A stretch of 64,000 bases of DNA from Rhabditoides inermis (Eukaryota; Nematoda; Chromadorea; Rhabditida; Rhabditidae). The notes under the pieces were generated by a model. It ran no database searches and was not told where the DNA came from. It saw only the letters and a program-made list of their open reading frames with translations. Each line of letters opens with the position of its first letter. Position 1 is the first letter of the stretch. Position numbers and translations under genes: made by a program. Below, piece after piece: positions 1 to 10,560 of this stretch. The DNA lies in NCBI GenBank assembly GCA_963966185.1, contig CAWZYM010000327.1:783501-847500 (forward strand), written 5' to 3'.

Positions 1-187
1 TTACTGAAAATAAAAAATAAGGAAATAAATAAAGATCAGTCATCTACTGGAAGACTGACAACAGCACTTCTAGCACAGCTCCTAATAGCACTTCCAGAGC
101 ACATATCAAATCAATCTATATATCAATCGATAGATAATTTTCTCCTCTATTTTATACCTATATTTCTAGCGCGCGAAGCGCGCTAGT
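1..187 (+). mobile_element. E0: 3' tail of a composite repeat element (partial)
   Basis: This is the end of an element whose body lies left of the window. It holds the A-rich stretch, the conserved tail segment (ACAACAGCACTTCTAGCAC followed by the AATCGATAGATAA box) and the terminal hairpin. The same tail closes every other copy in the window, which fixes the orientation and the boundary with E1. No coding potential is seen. Confidence 0.8.
166..186 (+). other. Terminal hairpin H1 (E0/E1 junction)
   Basis: Perfect 9-bp arms CTAGCGCGC and GCGCGCTAG surround the loop GAA. The following sequence is a GC-rich start with a second small dyad (GCAGCG-C-CGCTGC) before the conserved TAAATGCCC. That start recurs only at H13 and, in variant form, inside E6. 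Confidence 0.9.
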
Positions 188-213
188 CGCAGCGCCGCTG
201 CGCCGCTCTGGCT

Positions 214-984
214 AAATGCCCTATGGTTTCCGTACGTCCATCGCTCTACCGCGCCACCCACTACTCCTATCTAGCCAAACGTGACATCGATCCGATGGTC
301 TCGGTTCCGAGATGCAGGATTCCAATTTTCAGCCCTTTATCTCTCATATCCGCGGAGCTATAAGCTCAAGAAGGTCCGACGAAATAGCGCGTAATCCGAG
401 AGAGTCAGACAGAAAAGCAGCGAGATAGTGTGTCAGATGAAGAGACGGGTCACTGACGAATCGGGTGCGGCGAGTAGACCTTACAAGAACGAGTACTGCG
501 AATCGCAGACTTCAGCTATCGAAAAACGGTTTCGACGTCACTCCTCTACACTCCCTCACCTACAAATCTGCCCGTAATCTTTTTATAAATCCTCCTGGTT
601 TCCTTTCACGAAGTGATTTAGTCGAGGCGAGGCGACACCAAACAGTTGTCGCGGGCTGTTCAAGAAAACTAGGCAACCGTGTAAGGTCTCCCTTTACTAC
701 AACATGCAAATAGGTGGCCACTACACTTCTACCAAAATTTGCATCTTTTTGTGACCTCTGACGCTCGCTATCAATTAAATTCCTCTAATCGACGTCGTTT
801 TATTGCCCCGCGACGAGAGAGTGTGGCGAGGTGAGAGTGCGCCAGCTGCCAGTCTGTCTGCTGTTAGAGAAAGAGACAGTCAATTGTGCAAATGAGCGAG
901 AACATCACCACGCACTACGAAACAGCTCACCACACTCCACAAACTGTGCGAATTCTATTTTCTGAGCACATATATAACGACATT
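214..984 (+). repeat. Conserved non-coding core block of E1
   Basis: This block is shared by all 13 copies and starts at the AAATGCCCTATGG motif. Visible parts: a GTAC/GTCC stub of the microsatellite, the dyad TCTCGG-TT-CCGAGA (299-312), the dyad GCGACA...TGTCGC around the CCAAACAGT loop, and the 8-bp palindrome GTGGCCAC. An 82-codon frame at 465-713 recurs in many copies but has no recognisable domain, lacks a conserved start in E8, and is broken in E6b, so I treat it as incidental. Weak tRNA-like A-box similarity (TAGCCAAACGTG) exists without a convincing B box. Confidence 0.8.
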
Positions 985-1009
985 AGAGAGGGCGCGCAGC
1001 GCCCTCTCT
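985..1009. other. Hairpin at the left edge of the E1 insertion
   Basis: Perfect 11-bp arms AGAGAGGGCGC and GCGCCCTCTCT enclose the loop GCA. It sits exactly at the insertion boundary. The design (GC-rich inverted repeat with a 3-nt loop at an element end) resembles the terminal hairpin of the host element but has a different sequence. That would fit a second rolling-circle family inserted in reverse orientation. Confidence 0.75.
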
Positions 1010-1370
1010 CTTGGGTTAAAATAAGGCTCGCGCCAGAATATTCAAGTAGTGATATCCAAAGGACATGTTAGCAACAATGTGAAGTCTTCCAATTTATGTT
1101 AGTTAGATTCGCACGTTTCCATAAGGCAGATCACTAATTGACGGCATCTTTGTATCTTTGCTCCGAAAGAAGTTATGAGCGATTTCGCGCACCCATGAGT
1201 CGGCAGGCCAGCGTGTGGGTGGGTGGGTGGGTGGGTGGGTGGGTGTCGTTTCCAGTCATGCTAGCTGATAGCTAGCCCTCTGCTGGCGGGCGAGCGCGAG
1301 AGCACGCGAGAGAGCATGCTGTTTGGAGAGAGACAGATGTACTTTGGTGGCTGCGATCAGTAGGAATTAG
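1010..1370. other. Unique segment without a recognised gene
   Basis: About 360 bp seen nowhere else in the window. It contains seven consecutive GGGT units (1217-1244), a 7-bp perfect dyad GCTAGCT-GAT-AGCTAGC (1260-1276), then a gradual transition into GA-rich sequence. No coding frame or RNA gene is visible. Confidence 0.6.
1217..1244 (+). repeat. (GGGT)7 microsatellite, potential G-quadruplex
   Basis: Seven uninterrupted GGGT units supply seven G-tracts with one-base loops, a textbook parallel G-quadruplex pattern on the + strand. Its function here is unknown. Confidence 0.85.
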
Positions 1371-3640
1371 ATAAGGGGAGAGAGAAAGAGAGAAAGTGAG
1401 AACGAGAGAACGAGAGAACGAGAGAACGAGAGAACGAGAGAACGAGAGAACGAGAGAACGAGAGAACGAGAGAACGAGAGAACCAGAAAAAGAGATAACG
1501 ATATAACGAGAGAAAAAGATAAAGGGAGGAGGAGGGAAGGAGGGAAGGAGAGAAGGAGAGAACAAAAGAAAGAGAGAACGAGAGAACGAGAGAACGAGAG
1601 AAAGACAGAACGATATAACGAGAGAACTAGAGAACGAGGGAAAGAGAAAAGGAGAGGAGGGAAGGAGGGAAGGAGAGAAGAAGAGAAGGAGAGACGGAGA
1701 GAACGAGAAAACGAGAGAACTAGAGAACTAGAGAAAGAGAGAACGAGAGAACGAGAGAACGAGAGAACGAGAGAACGAGAGAAAGAGAAAACGAGAGAAA
1801 GAGAGAACGATATAACGAGAGAGCTAGAGAACGAGAGAAAGAGAGAAAGGGAGAAGGAGGGAAGGAGGGAAGGAGGAAAGGAGAGAAGAAGAGAAGGAGA
1901 GAACAAAAGAAAGAGAGAACGAGAGAAAGAAAGAGAACAAGAGAAAAAGAGAGGAGGGAAGGAGGGAAGGAGGGAAGGAGGGAAGGAGAGAAAGAGAGAA
2001 AGAGAGAACGAGAGAACGAGAAAACGAGAGAAAGAGAAAACGAGAGAAAGAGAGAACGATATAACGAGATCTAGAGAACGAGAGAAAGAGAGAAAGGGAG
2101 AAGGAGGGAAGGAGGGATGGAGAGAAGAAGAGAAGTAGAGAACGAGAGAACGAGAGAAGGATAGAAAGAGAGAAGGATAGAAAGAGAGAACGAGAGAACT
2201 AGAGAACGAAAGAAAGAGAGAAAGAGAGAACGAGAGAACGAGAGAAAGCGAGAACGATATAACGAGAGAACTAGAGAACGAGAGAAATAGAGAATGGGAG
2301 GAGTAGGGAAGGAGAGAAAGAGAGAAGGAGAGAAAGAGAGAAAGAGAGAAAGAGAGAAAGAGAGAAAGAGAGAAAGAGAGAAAGAGAGAACGAGAAAACG
2401 AGAAAACGAGAGAAAGAGAAAACGAGAGAAATAGAGAACGATATAACGAGAGCTAGAGAACGAGAGAAAGAGAGAAAGGGAGAAGGAGGGAAGGAGGGAT
2501 GGAGAGAAGAAGAGAAGGAGAGAACGAGAGAACGAGAGAACTAGAGAAAGAGAGAAAGAGAGAGAGAGAGAAAGAGATAATGAGAGAACGAGAGAAAGAG
2601 AAAACGAGAGAAAGAGAAAACGAGAGAAAACGAGAACGATATAACGAGAGAACTAGAGAACGAGAGAAAGAGAGAAAGTGAGAAGGAGGAAAGGAGGGAA
2701 GGAGAGAACGAGAGAACGAGACAACGAGAGAACGAGAGAACGAGAGAACGAGAGAACGAGAGAACGAGAGAACGAGAGAACGAGAGAACGAGAAAACGAG
2801 ATCACGAGAAAACGAGAGAAAGAGAGAACGAGAGAAAGAGAGAACGATATAACGAGAGAACTGGAGAACGAGAGAAAGAGAGAAGGAGAGAAGGAGGGAA
2901 GGAGGAAGGAGAGAAGGAGAGAAAGAGAGAACGAGAGAAAGAGAGACCGAGAGAACGAGAGAACGTGAGAACGAGAGAAAGAGAGAACGATATAACGAGA
3001 GAAATAGAGAACGAGAGAAAGAGAGAAAGAGAGAAAGAGAGAAGGATAGAAAGAGAGAACGAGATAAAGAGAGAGCGATATAACGAAAGAACTAAAGAAC
3101 GAGAGAAAGAGAGAATGAGAGAAAGAAAGAAAGAAAGAACGAGAGAACGAGAGAACGAGAGAAAGAGAGAAAGGGAGAAGGAGGGAAGGAAAGAAGAAGA
3201 GAAGGAGAGAACGAGAGAACGAGAGAACGAGAGAACGAGAGAACGAGAGAACGAGAGAACGAGAGAACTAGAGAACGAGAAAAAGAGAGAAAGGGATAAC
3301 GAGAGAACGAGAGAACGAGAGAAAGAGAGAAGGAGGGAAGGAGGGAAGGAGGGAAGGAGGGAAGGAGGGAAGGAGGGAAGGAGGGAAGGAGAGAAGGAGA
3401 AAAGGAGGGAAGGAGGGAAGGAGGGAAGGAGGGAAGGAGAGGAGGAGAGAAGGAGAGAAGGAGGGAAGGAGGGAAGGAGGGAAGGAGGGAAGGAGGGAAG
3501 GAGGGAAGGAGGGAAGGAATGGAAGGAGAGAAGGAATGCAAGGAGAAAAGGAGAGAAGGAGAGAAGGAGAGAAGGAGAGAAGGACGGAAGGAGGGACGGA
3601 AGGAAGGAAGGAAGGGAAGGAGAGAACGAGAGAACGAGAA
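1371..3640 (+). repeat. 2.27-kb purine-rich (GA) satellite with internal higher-order structure
   Basis: Almost pure purine on the + strand, built from GAGAGAAC, GAGAGAAA and GGAAGGAG blocks. It is not a simple microsatellite. The pyrimidine-containing marker CGATATAACG recurs at about 1499, 1611, 1808, 2058, 2255, 2439, 2637, 2844, 2988 and 3076, commonly about 200 bp apart, each time followed by similar GA blocks. Long Arg/Glu frames (+) and Ser/Leu/Phe frames (-) here are translation artefacts of the composition. Confidence 0.9.
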
Positions 3641-3748
3641 AATATCGAATAAATTTGAAATGAAATTGATGAAATCATGAGAGAAGAACATGTTACATGT
3701 ATGAAGACGAGAGAGAAAATTTCTATGAAATTCAACAAAAGGACATAT
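3641..3748. other. AT-rich spacer between GA satellite and foldback element
   Basis: About 110 bp of AT-rich sequence without repeats elsewhere in the window. Nothing recognisable. Confidence 0.5.
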
Positions 3749-4238
3749 ATTATCTTTTAAAAGTACTTCCGTAAAAAGTGTTGTTTGTGTTAACCTGATT
3801 CAAGAAAAGCGCATGCATATATTATTAATTTTTGAAAAATCAAATCGTAAACACCTGAATATGAAAACTAACACAAACTTGCTCTTTCAAAACGTTGAAT
3901 AATTGTTGAATAATTAATGTTGAATAATTCCATGTTTTATTTTTTTGACATTTTTATACCTGAAAAATTGAGTGAAACAACATCACGATTAACATATTAT
4001 TTTATTGATAAACCATAAATAATAAACCGCAAAAACACTAAATAAACAAAACAATCGTATTATTCTGAATGTTACGTGTAACTATTCTATATTCGTTTGA
4101 AAGAGCAAGTTTGTGTTAGTTTTCATGTTCAGGTGTTTACGATTTGATTTTTCAAAAATTAATAATATATGCATGCGCTTTTCTTGAATCAGGTTAACAC
4201 AAACAACACTTTTTACGGAAGTACTTTTAAAAGATAAT
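3749..4238. mobile_element. Foldback / MITE-like element with 143-bp terminal inverted repeats
   Basis: The arms at 3749-3891 and 4096-4238 are reverse complements with a single mismatch, around a 204-bp AT-rich centre (3892-4095). TTAA tetranucleotides at 3757-3760 and 4227-4230 flank the AAGTACTTCCG-type ends. They could be piggyBac-type targets, but the dyad continues outside them so the true ends are ambiguous. No coding capacity, so it is non-autonomous. Near-identical arms suggest recent insertion or gene conversion between arms. Confidence 0.8.
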
Positions 4239-4319
4239 TCTATATTCAATCAGGGAAGTGAGAATACTATGTAACCTCCTTTTTTCATCCAATTTCTTTT
4301 CTCATCTCTTTCTTTTTCG

Positions 4320-4361
4320 TCTCTCTCTCTCTTTCTCTCTTTCTCTCCCTCTCTCCCTCTC

Positions 4362-4409
<48 letters not shown>

Positions 4410-4451
4410 GTCTTTCTCTCTCTCTCTCTCTCTCTCTCGCTCTCTCTTCCG

Positions 4452-4480
<29 letters not shown>
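4320..4480 (+). repeat. CT microsatellite of E1
   Basis: About 160 bp of (CT)n with scattered TTTCT, CCCT and CGT interruptions, followed by the TTGATTTTATAAT leader. With the upstream GA satellite it places a polypurine and a polypyrimidine tract on the same strand within 0.7 kb. Confidence 0.95.
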
Positions 4481-4482
<2 letters not shown>

Positions 4483-4555
4483 ATTTTATAATAAAAGACC
4501 AGTGATAACTATAAATTATATTTGTATCTCTAATAAATAAAAATTGTCAACCAGC

Positions 4556-5571
4556 TTCTGATAGGCTTTACCGCGGAGTGTGCCGGAGCGCCTTCTATGT
4601 GCATACGAGAGAGTGAAAGATCAGAGAGAGGGAAAGAATGCAGATCAGTATCAGTGTTCAATATATTATTATAATTACTGATCTACTGATCGGCTTTGAC
4701 TGCGGAGGCGCGCGAAGCGTGCCGGAGCGCTTTCTATGTGCATACGAGAAAATGAACGATCAGAGATTCGGAGAAAATTCATATCAGTAGCAGTGATCAA
4801 TATATTCTTATTATTACTGATAAACTGACATACTTTGACCGCGAAGGCGCGCGGAGCGTGCCGGAGCGCTTTCTATGTGCATACGAGAAAGTGAACGATC
4901 AGAGAGTCGGATAAAATGCATATCCGTAGCAGTGATCAATATATTCTTATTTTTACTGATCTACTGATATAGTTTGACCGCGGAGGCGCGCGAAGCGTGC
5001 CGGAGCGCTTTCTATGTACATAAGAGAAAGTGAACGATCAGAGAGTCGGATAAAATGCATATCCGTAGCAGTGATCAATATATTCTTATTTTTACTGATC
5101 TACTGATATAGTTTGACCGCGGAGGCGCGCGAAGCGTGCCGGAGCGCTTTCTATGCGCATACGAGCAAGTGAACGATCAGAGAATCGGAGAAAATGCATA
5201 TCCGTAGCAGTGATCAATATATTCTTATTTTTACTGATCTACTGATATAGTTTGACCGCGGAGGCGCGCGGAGCGTGCCGGAGCGCTTTCTACGTGCATA
5301 CGAGAAAGTTATCGATCAGAGAGTCGGAGAAAATGCATATCAGTAGCAGTGATCAAGATATTCTTTTTTTACTGATCTACTGATAGACTTTGACCGCGGA
5401 GGCGCGCGAAGCGTGCCGGAGCGCTTTCTATGTGTATACGAAACAGTAAAATATCAGAGAGTAGGAGAGAATGCATATCAGTATCAGTGATCAATATATT
5501 ATTATAATTACTGATCTACTGATCGGCTTTGACCGCGGAGCGTGCCGGAGCGCCTTCTATGAGCATAGTTA
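4556..5571 (+). repeat. Type A minisatellite array of E1 (about 7 units)
   Basis: Tandem units of about 139 bp. Each has CTACTGAT then TTTGACCGCGGAGGCGCGC, GAAGCGTGCCGGAGCG, CTATGTGCATACGAGA, a purine-rich middle (ATCAGAGAGTCGGA) and ATATCAGTAGCAGTGATCA before an AT-rich end. The first unit lacks the GGCGCGC arm (GGAGTGTGCCGGAGCG), as first units do in several other copies. The last unit is also truncated (CGCGGAGCGTGCC). Confidence 0.9.
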
Positions 5572-5839
5572 TAATGATATCTGTAGAAAAGCAGTCAAGA
5601 TACTATCAACCGGATACTGATAGACTGTGACACTTTCTAATTATTCGAAACAACTGAAAAATTTGAAAAAGGAAATAAACAAAGATCAATCATCTACCGG
5701 AATACTCTGACAACAGCACTTCTAGCACAGCTCCTAATAGCACTTCCAGAGCACATATCAAGTCAATCTATATATCAATTGATAGATAATTTTCTCCTCT
5801 ATTTTATACCTATATTTCTAGCGCGCGAAGCGCGCTAGT
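5572..5839 (+). repeat. Conserved tail of E1
   Basis: Starts after CTTCTATGAGCATAG, crosses an A-rich stretch (GGAAATAAACAAAGATCAATC), then the CTTCTAGCACAGCTCCTAAT segment and the AATTGATAGATAA box, ending at hairpin H2. It is present once per element, just 3' of the last monomer. Confidence 0.85.
5818..5838 (+). other. Terminal hairpin H2 (E1/E2 junction)
   Basis: Perfect 9-bp arms, loop GAA. The next copy starts with TCGGGTGTAAGTGTAAAATGCC, a different junction from H1. Confidence 0.9.
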
Positions 5840-6742
5840 CGGGTGTAAGTGTAAAATGCCCTATGGTTTCCGCACTTTTTGTCCGTCCGTCCATCGCTCT
5901 AACGCGCCACCCACTACTCCTATCTAGCCAAACGTGACATCGATCCGATGGTCTCGGTCCCGAGATGCAGGATTCCAATTTTCAGCCCTTTACCTCTCAT
6001 ATCCGCGGAGCTATGAGCATTAAAGAAAATTCGACGAAATAGCGCGTAATCAGAGAGCGTCAGACAGAAAAAAGAGCGAAATAGTGTGTCAGATGAAGAG
6101 ACGGTTAGGTCGTTGAACGGTTGCATCAAGTAGGCCTTACAAGAACGAGTACTGCGAATCGCAGACTTCAGCTATCGAAAAACGGTTTCGACGTCACTCC
6201 TCTACACTCCCTCACCTACAAATTGGCCCGTAATCTTTTTATAACTCCCCCTGGTTTCTTTTCACGAAGTGATTTAATCCAGGCGAGGCGACACCAAACA
6301 GTTGTCGCGGGGTGTTCAAGAAAACTAGGCAACCGTGTCAGATCTCCCTTTACTACAACATGCAAATAGGTGGCCACTACACTTCTACCAAAATTTGCAT
6401 CTTTTTGTGACCTCTTACGCCCGCTATCAATTAAATTCCTCTAATCGACGCCACATTATTGCCCCGCGACGAGAGAGTGTGGCGAGGTGAGAGTGCGCCA
6501 GCTGCCAGTCTGTCTGATGTCAGAGAAAAAGACAGTCAATTGTGCAAATGAGCGAGAACATCACCACGCACTACGAAACAGCTCACCACACTCCAACAAA
6601 CTGTGCAAATTTTATTTTCTGAGCACATACAATAAAACATTACTATATGCACTCACGTCATTCTATATTCAATCAGGGAAGTGAGGCGAGGCGAAATACT
6701 ATGTAACCTCCTTTTTTCATCCAATTCCTTTTATCATCTATC

Positions 6743-6864
6743 TTTCTCTCTTTCTCTCTTTCTCTCCCTCTCTCCCTCTCTTGCTCTCTCTCTATCTCTC
6801 TCTCTCTCTGTCTCTCTCTCTCTTTCGTCTTTCTCTCTCTCTCGCTCTCTCTTTCGTCTCTTTC

Positions 6865-6897
<33 letters not shown>
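6743..6897 (+). repeat. CT microsatellite of E2
   Basis: (CT)n with CTCCCTCTC, TCTTTCGTC and CTATCT interruptions, followed by the ATTGATTTTATAAT leader at 6898-6970. Confidence 0.95.
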
Positions 6898-6898
<1 letters not shown>

Positions 6899-7105
6899 TG
6901 ATTTTATAATAAAATACCAGTGATAACTATAAATTATATTTGTATCTCTAATAAATAAAAATTGTCAAAACTGCTTCTGATAGGCTTTACCGCGGAGTGT
7001 GCCGGAGCGCCCTCTATGTGCATACGAGAGAGTGAAAGATCAGAGAGTAGGAAAGAATGCATATCAGTATCAGTGTTCAATATATTATTATAATTACTGA
7101 TCTAC

Positions 7106-8155
7106 TGATAGAAATTGACCGCGGAGGCGCGCGGAGCGGCTATCTATGATCATAGGCGAGAATAGAGATTTTATAATATTAGATCCGTGATAACTAATAA
7201 TTGTCAACCAGCTACTTATAGAACTTGACCGCTGAGGCGCGCGGAGCGGCTGTCTGTGATCAAAGGCGAGAGTAGAGATTTTATAATATTAGATCCGTGA
7301 CAACTAATCATTGTCAACCAGCTACTGATAGAACTTGACCGCTGAGGCGCGCGGAGCGGCTGTCTGTGATCAAAGGCGAGAGTAGAGATTTTATAATATT
7401 AGATCCGTGATAACTAATCATTGTCAACCAGCTACTGATAGAATTTGACCGCTGAGGCGCGCGGAGCGGCTGTTTGTGATCAAAGGCGAGAGTAGAGATT
7501 TTATAATATTAGATCCGTGATAACTAATCATTGTCAACCAGCTACTGATAGAACTTGACCGCTGAGGCGCGCGGAGCGGCTGTCTGTGATCAAAGGCGAG
7601 AGTAGAGATTTTATAATATTAGATCCGTGATAACTAATCATTGTCAACCAGCTACTGATAGAACTTGACCGCTGAGGCGCGCGGAGCGGCTGTCTGTGAT
7701 CAAAGGCGAGAGTAGAGATTTTATAATATTAGATCCGTGATAACTAATCATTGTCAACCAGGTACTGATAGAATTTGACCGCTGAGGCGCGCGAAGCGGC
7801 TGTCTATGATCATAGACGAGAGTAGAGATTTTATCATATTAGATCCGTGATAACTAATCATTGTCAACCAGCTACTGATAGAACTTGACCGCTGAGGCGC
7901 GCGGAGCGGCTGTCTATGATCATAGGCGAGAGTAGAGATTTTATAATATTAGATCCGTGATAACTAATCATTGTCAACCAGCTACTGATAGAATTTGACC
8001 GCTGAGGCGCGCGGAGCGGCTGTCTATGATCATAGGCGAGAGTAGAGATTTTATAATATTAGATCCGTGATAACTAATCATTGTCAACCAGCTACTGATA
8101 GAATTTGACCGCCGAGGCGCGCGGACCGGCTATCTATGATCGTAAAGTACTTATT
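7106..8155 (+). repeat. Type B minisatellite array of E2 (9-10 units of 110 bp)
   Basis: GCTACTGATA marks recur at exactly 110-bp steps (for example 7321, 7431, 7541). Each unit reads TTTGACCGC, GAGGCGCGCGGAGCGGCTG, a TGATCATAGGCGAGAGTAGA block, then TTTTATAATATTAGATCCGTG and TAACTAATCATTGTCAACCA. Several neighbours are almost identical, indicating recent amplification. Confidence 0.95.
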
Positions 8156-9122
8156 TTATGACGAGAAAGTGAAAGATCAGAGAGTATAAAAAAATGCATA
8201 TCTGTATCAGTGATCAATGTATTAATATAATTACTGACCTACTGATAGACTTTGACCGCAGAGGCGCGCGAAGCGTGCCGGAGCGCCTCCTATGTCCATC
8301 CGAAAGAGTGAACGATCAGAGAGTAGGAGAGAATGCATATCAGTAACAGTGATCAATATATTCTTGTTATTACTGATCTACTGATAGACTTTGACCGCGG
8401 AGGCGCGCGAAGCGTGCCGGAGCGCCTCCTATGTGCATCCGAGAGAGTGAAATATCAGAGAGTCGGAGAGAATGCATATCAGTAACAGTGATCAATATAT
8501 TCTTATTATTATTGATCTACTGATAGACTTTGACCGCGGAGGCGCGCGAAGCGTGCCGGAGCGCCTCCTATGTGCATTCGAGAGAGTGAAATATCAGAGA
8601 ATCGGAGAGAATGCATATCAGTAACAGTGATCAATATATTCTTATTATTACTGATCCACTGATAGACTTTGACCGCGGAGGCGCGCGATGCGTGCCGGAG
8701 CGCCTCCTATGTGCATCCGAGAGAGTGAAATATCAGAGAGTCGGAGAGAATGCATATCAGTAACAGTGATCAATATATTCTTATTATTACTGATCTACTG
8801 ATAGACTTTGACCGCGGAGGCGCGCGAAGCGTGCCGGAGCGCCTCCTATGTGCATCCGAGAGAGTGAAATATCAGAGAGTCGGAGAGAATGCATATCAGT
8901 AACAGTGATCAATATATTCTTATTATTACTGATCTACTGATAGACTTTGACCGCGGAGGCGCGCGAAGCGTGCCGGAGCGCCTCCTATGTGCATCCGAGA
9001 GAGTGAAATATCAGAGAGTCGGATAGAATGCATATCAGTAACAGTGATCAATATATTATTATTTTTGATCTACTGATAGGCTTTTTCACCGCGGAGGCAC
9101 GCGGTAACGTGCCGGAGCGCCT
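8156..9122 (+). repeat. Type A array of E2 (about 7 units, exact 139-bp period)
   Basis: Very homogeneous units with CGCCTCCTATGTGCATCCGA and GTAACAGTGATCA, the same subtype that fills E3 and much of E8. The last unit carries a modified hairpin with arms GGCACG (9096-9101) and CGTGCC (9108-9113), changed relative to the usual GGCGCGC arm. Confidence 0.9.
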
Positions 9123-9302
9123 TCTAGAGCAAAGAGAGAGAGAGAGAGAGACAGAGAGAGAGAGACAGAGAGACAGAGAGAGACAGAGAGAGACAGAAAG
9201 AGAAGCGGAGAAACGGAAAGTGTAGTTTAGTTATGACATAGTTATCACTCATATACCGATAATCTTCGGCTGCATCTCGGAGCGCCTTCTAGGAGCATAG
9301 GT
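9123..9302 (+). repeat. GA-rich module replacing part of a monomer (E2)
   Basis: After GCGCCTTCTAGAGCAAAG comes a (GA)n/(GACA)n tract, then AAGCGGAGAAACGGAAAGTG, TAGTTTAGTTATGACATAG, TATCACTCATATACCGATA and TCTTCGGCTGCATCTCGGAG. The same module occurs in E5, E9 and E13. No RNA or protein identity is recognised. Confidence 0.8.
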
Positions 9303-9566
9303 AAGATAATATCAGTCGAGAATCAAAAATTATCAACCAGCTACTGTTAGACATTGACACTGTTCAAACATTTGTTAACACTGTAAATTCAAAAGTAAGG
9401 AAATACAATAAAGATCACTCATTTTTGGAAGGCTCTGACAACAGCACTTCTAGCACAGCTCCTAATAGCACTTCCAGAGCACATATCAAGTCAATCTATA
9501 TATCAATCGATAGATAATTTTTCCTCTATATTATACCTATATTTCTAGCGCGCAAAGCGCGCTAGT
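9303..9566 (+). repeat. Tail of E2 with terminal hairpin H3
   Basis: Conserved tail ending in hairpin 9545-9565. The arms are intact, but the loop is AAA instead of GAA. E3 begins with TTGCCTGTGTGTGTAAAATG. Confidence 0.85.
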
Positions 9567-10445
9567 TGCCTGTGTGTGTAAAATGCCCTATGGTTTCCGT
9601 ACGTCCATCGCTCTACCGCGCCAGCCACTACTCCTATCTAGCCAAACGTGACATCGATCCGATGGTCTCGGTCCCGAGATGCAGGATTCCAATTTTCAGA
9701 TCTTTATCTCTCATATCCGCGGAGCTATAAGCTCAAGAAGGTCCGACGAAATAGCGCGTAATCCGAGAGAGTCAGACAGAAAAGCAGCGAGACAGTGTGT
9801 CAGACGAAGAGACGGGTCACTGACGAATCGGGTGCGGCGAGTAGACCTTACAAGAACAAGTACTGCGAATCGCAGACTTCAGCTATCGGAAAACGGTTTT
9901 GACGTCACTCCTCTACACTCCCTCACCTACAAATCTGCCCGTAATCTTTTAATAAATCCTCCTGGTTTCCTTTCACGAAGTGATTTAGTCGAGGCGAGGC
10001 GACGCCAAACAGTTGTCGCGAGCTGTTCAAGAAAACTAGGCAACCGTGTAAGGTCTCCCTTCACTACAACATGTATATAGGTGGCCACTACACTTCTACC
10101 AAAATTTGCATCTTTTTGTGACCTCTGACGCCCGCTATCAATTAAATTCCCCTAATCGACGCCACTTTATTGCTCCGCGACGAGAGAGTGTGGCGAGGTG
10201 AGAGTGCGCCAGCTGCCAGTCTGTCTGATGTCAGAGAAAAAGACAGTCTATTGTGCAAATGAGCGAGAACATCACCACGCACTACAAAACAGCTCACCAC
10301 ACTCCAACAAACTGTGCAAATTTTGTTTTCTGAGCACATACAATAAAACATTATGCACTCACGTCATTGTATGTTCAATCAGGGAAGTGAGGCGAGGCGA
10401 AATACTTTGTAGTACCACCTCCTTTTCTCATCTCTCCTTTTTCGT

Positions 10446-10478
10446 CTCTCTCTCTCTCTCTCTATCTATCTGTCTTTC
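10446..10478 (+). repeat. Short CT microsatellite of E3
   Basis: Only about 33 bp, the short extreme for this locus apart from E8. Compare about 150-160 bp in E1, E2 and E9. Confidence 0.85.
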
Positions 10479-10560
10479 TTTCATGAATTTTATAATATTA
10501 GATCAGTGATAACTATAAAGTCTACTTGGATCTAAAATAAATAATAATTGTCAACCAGCT

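Larger units (their letters stand above)
985..4240. mobile_element. Foreign insertion inside the E1 core
   Basis: Other copies (for example E9) run straight from ACGACATT into CTATATTCAATC. In E1 these halves are separated by about 3.26 kb. ATT occurs at both edges and may be a 3-bp target duplication. The left edge is an 11-bp-arm hairpin and the right edge is the outer end of a 143-bp inverted repeat. Between them lie about 360 bp of otherwise unique sequence and a 2.27-kb purine-rich satellite. It could be one compound transposon or nested insertions. No open frame outside the low-complexity tract supports a transposase. Confidence 0.7.
188..5839 (+). mobile_element. E1: Helentron/HINE-like composite element, interrupted by a 3.26-kb insertion
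   Basis: Order seen: GC-rich 5' start (188-213), core (214-984), foreign insertion (about 985-4240), remaining core end (4241-4275, lacking the GCGAGGCGA found in other copies), CT tract, AT-rich leader (4482-4555), type A monomers (4556-5571), tail (5572-5839) and hairpin H2. Without the insertion the copy would be about 2.4 kb, among the shortest here. Inferred identity: a non-autonomous rolling-circle (Helentron-associated) element, from the GTCY-type motif near the 5' end, central tandem repeats and 3' hairpin. No transposase or Rep/helicase is encoded. Confidence 0.65.
5840..9566 (+). mobile_element. E2: HINE-like composite element with mixed A/B arrays
   Basis: Core at 5854-6710 with the microsatellite GTCCGTCCGTCC after a CACTTTTT interruption. 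The TCTCGG-TC-CCGAGA dyad lies at 5952-5965. Then the CT tract, leader, one type A unit (about 6971-7105), type B array, second type A array, GA module and tail. Frames at 6121-6369 and 6487-6684 are the incidental core frames. Confidence 0.65.

Noticed and set aside
275..320. tRNA-derived SINE head with A and B boxes in the core
   Set aside because: TAGCCAAACGTG resembles an A box, but the following GGTCTCGGTCC / GGTTCCGAGATGC fits the B-box consensus poorly. The TCTCGG/CCGAGA dyad explains this segment better.
985..1009. Rho-independent terminator
   Set aside because: The GC-rich hairpin lacks a T-run, and nothing else here is bacterial. Its place at an insertion edge suits a transposon end.
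1217..1244. Telomeric repeat
   Set aside because: Seven GGGT units are too short and do not match a common animal telomere motif (TTAGGG and relatives).
1272..3738. Arg/Glu-rich frames (+) and Ser/Leu/Phe-rich frames (-) up to 232 codons
   Set aside because: They arise because GA-rich DNA contains few stop codons. Several overlapping frames are open at once on both strands, and none has a domain.
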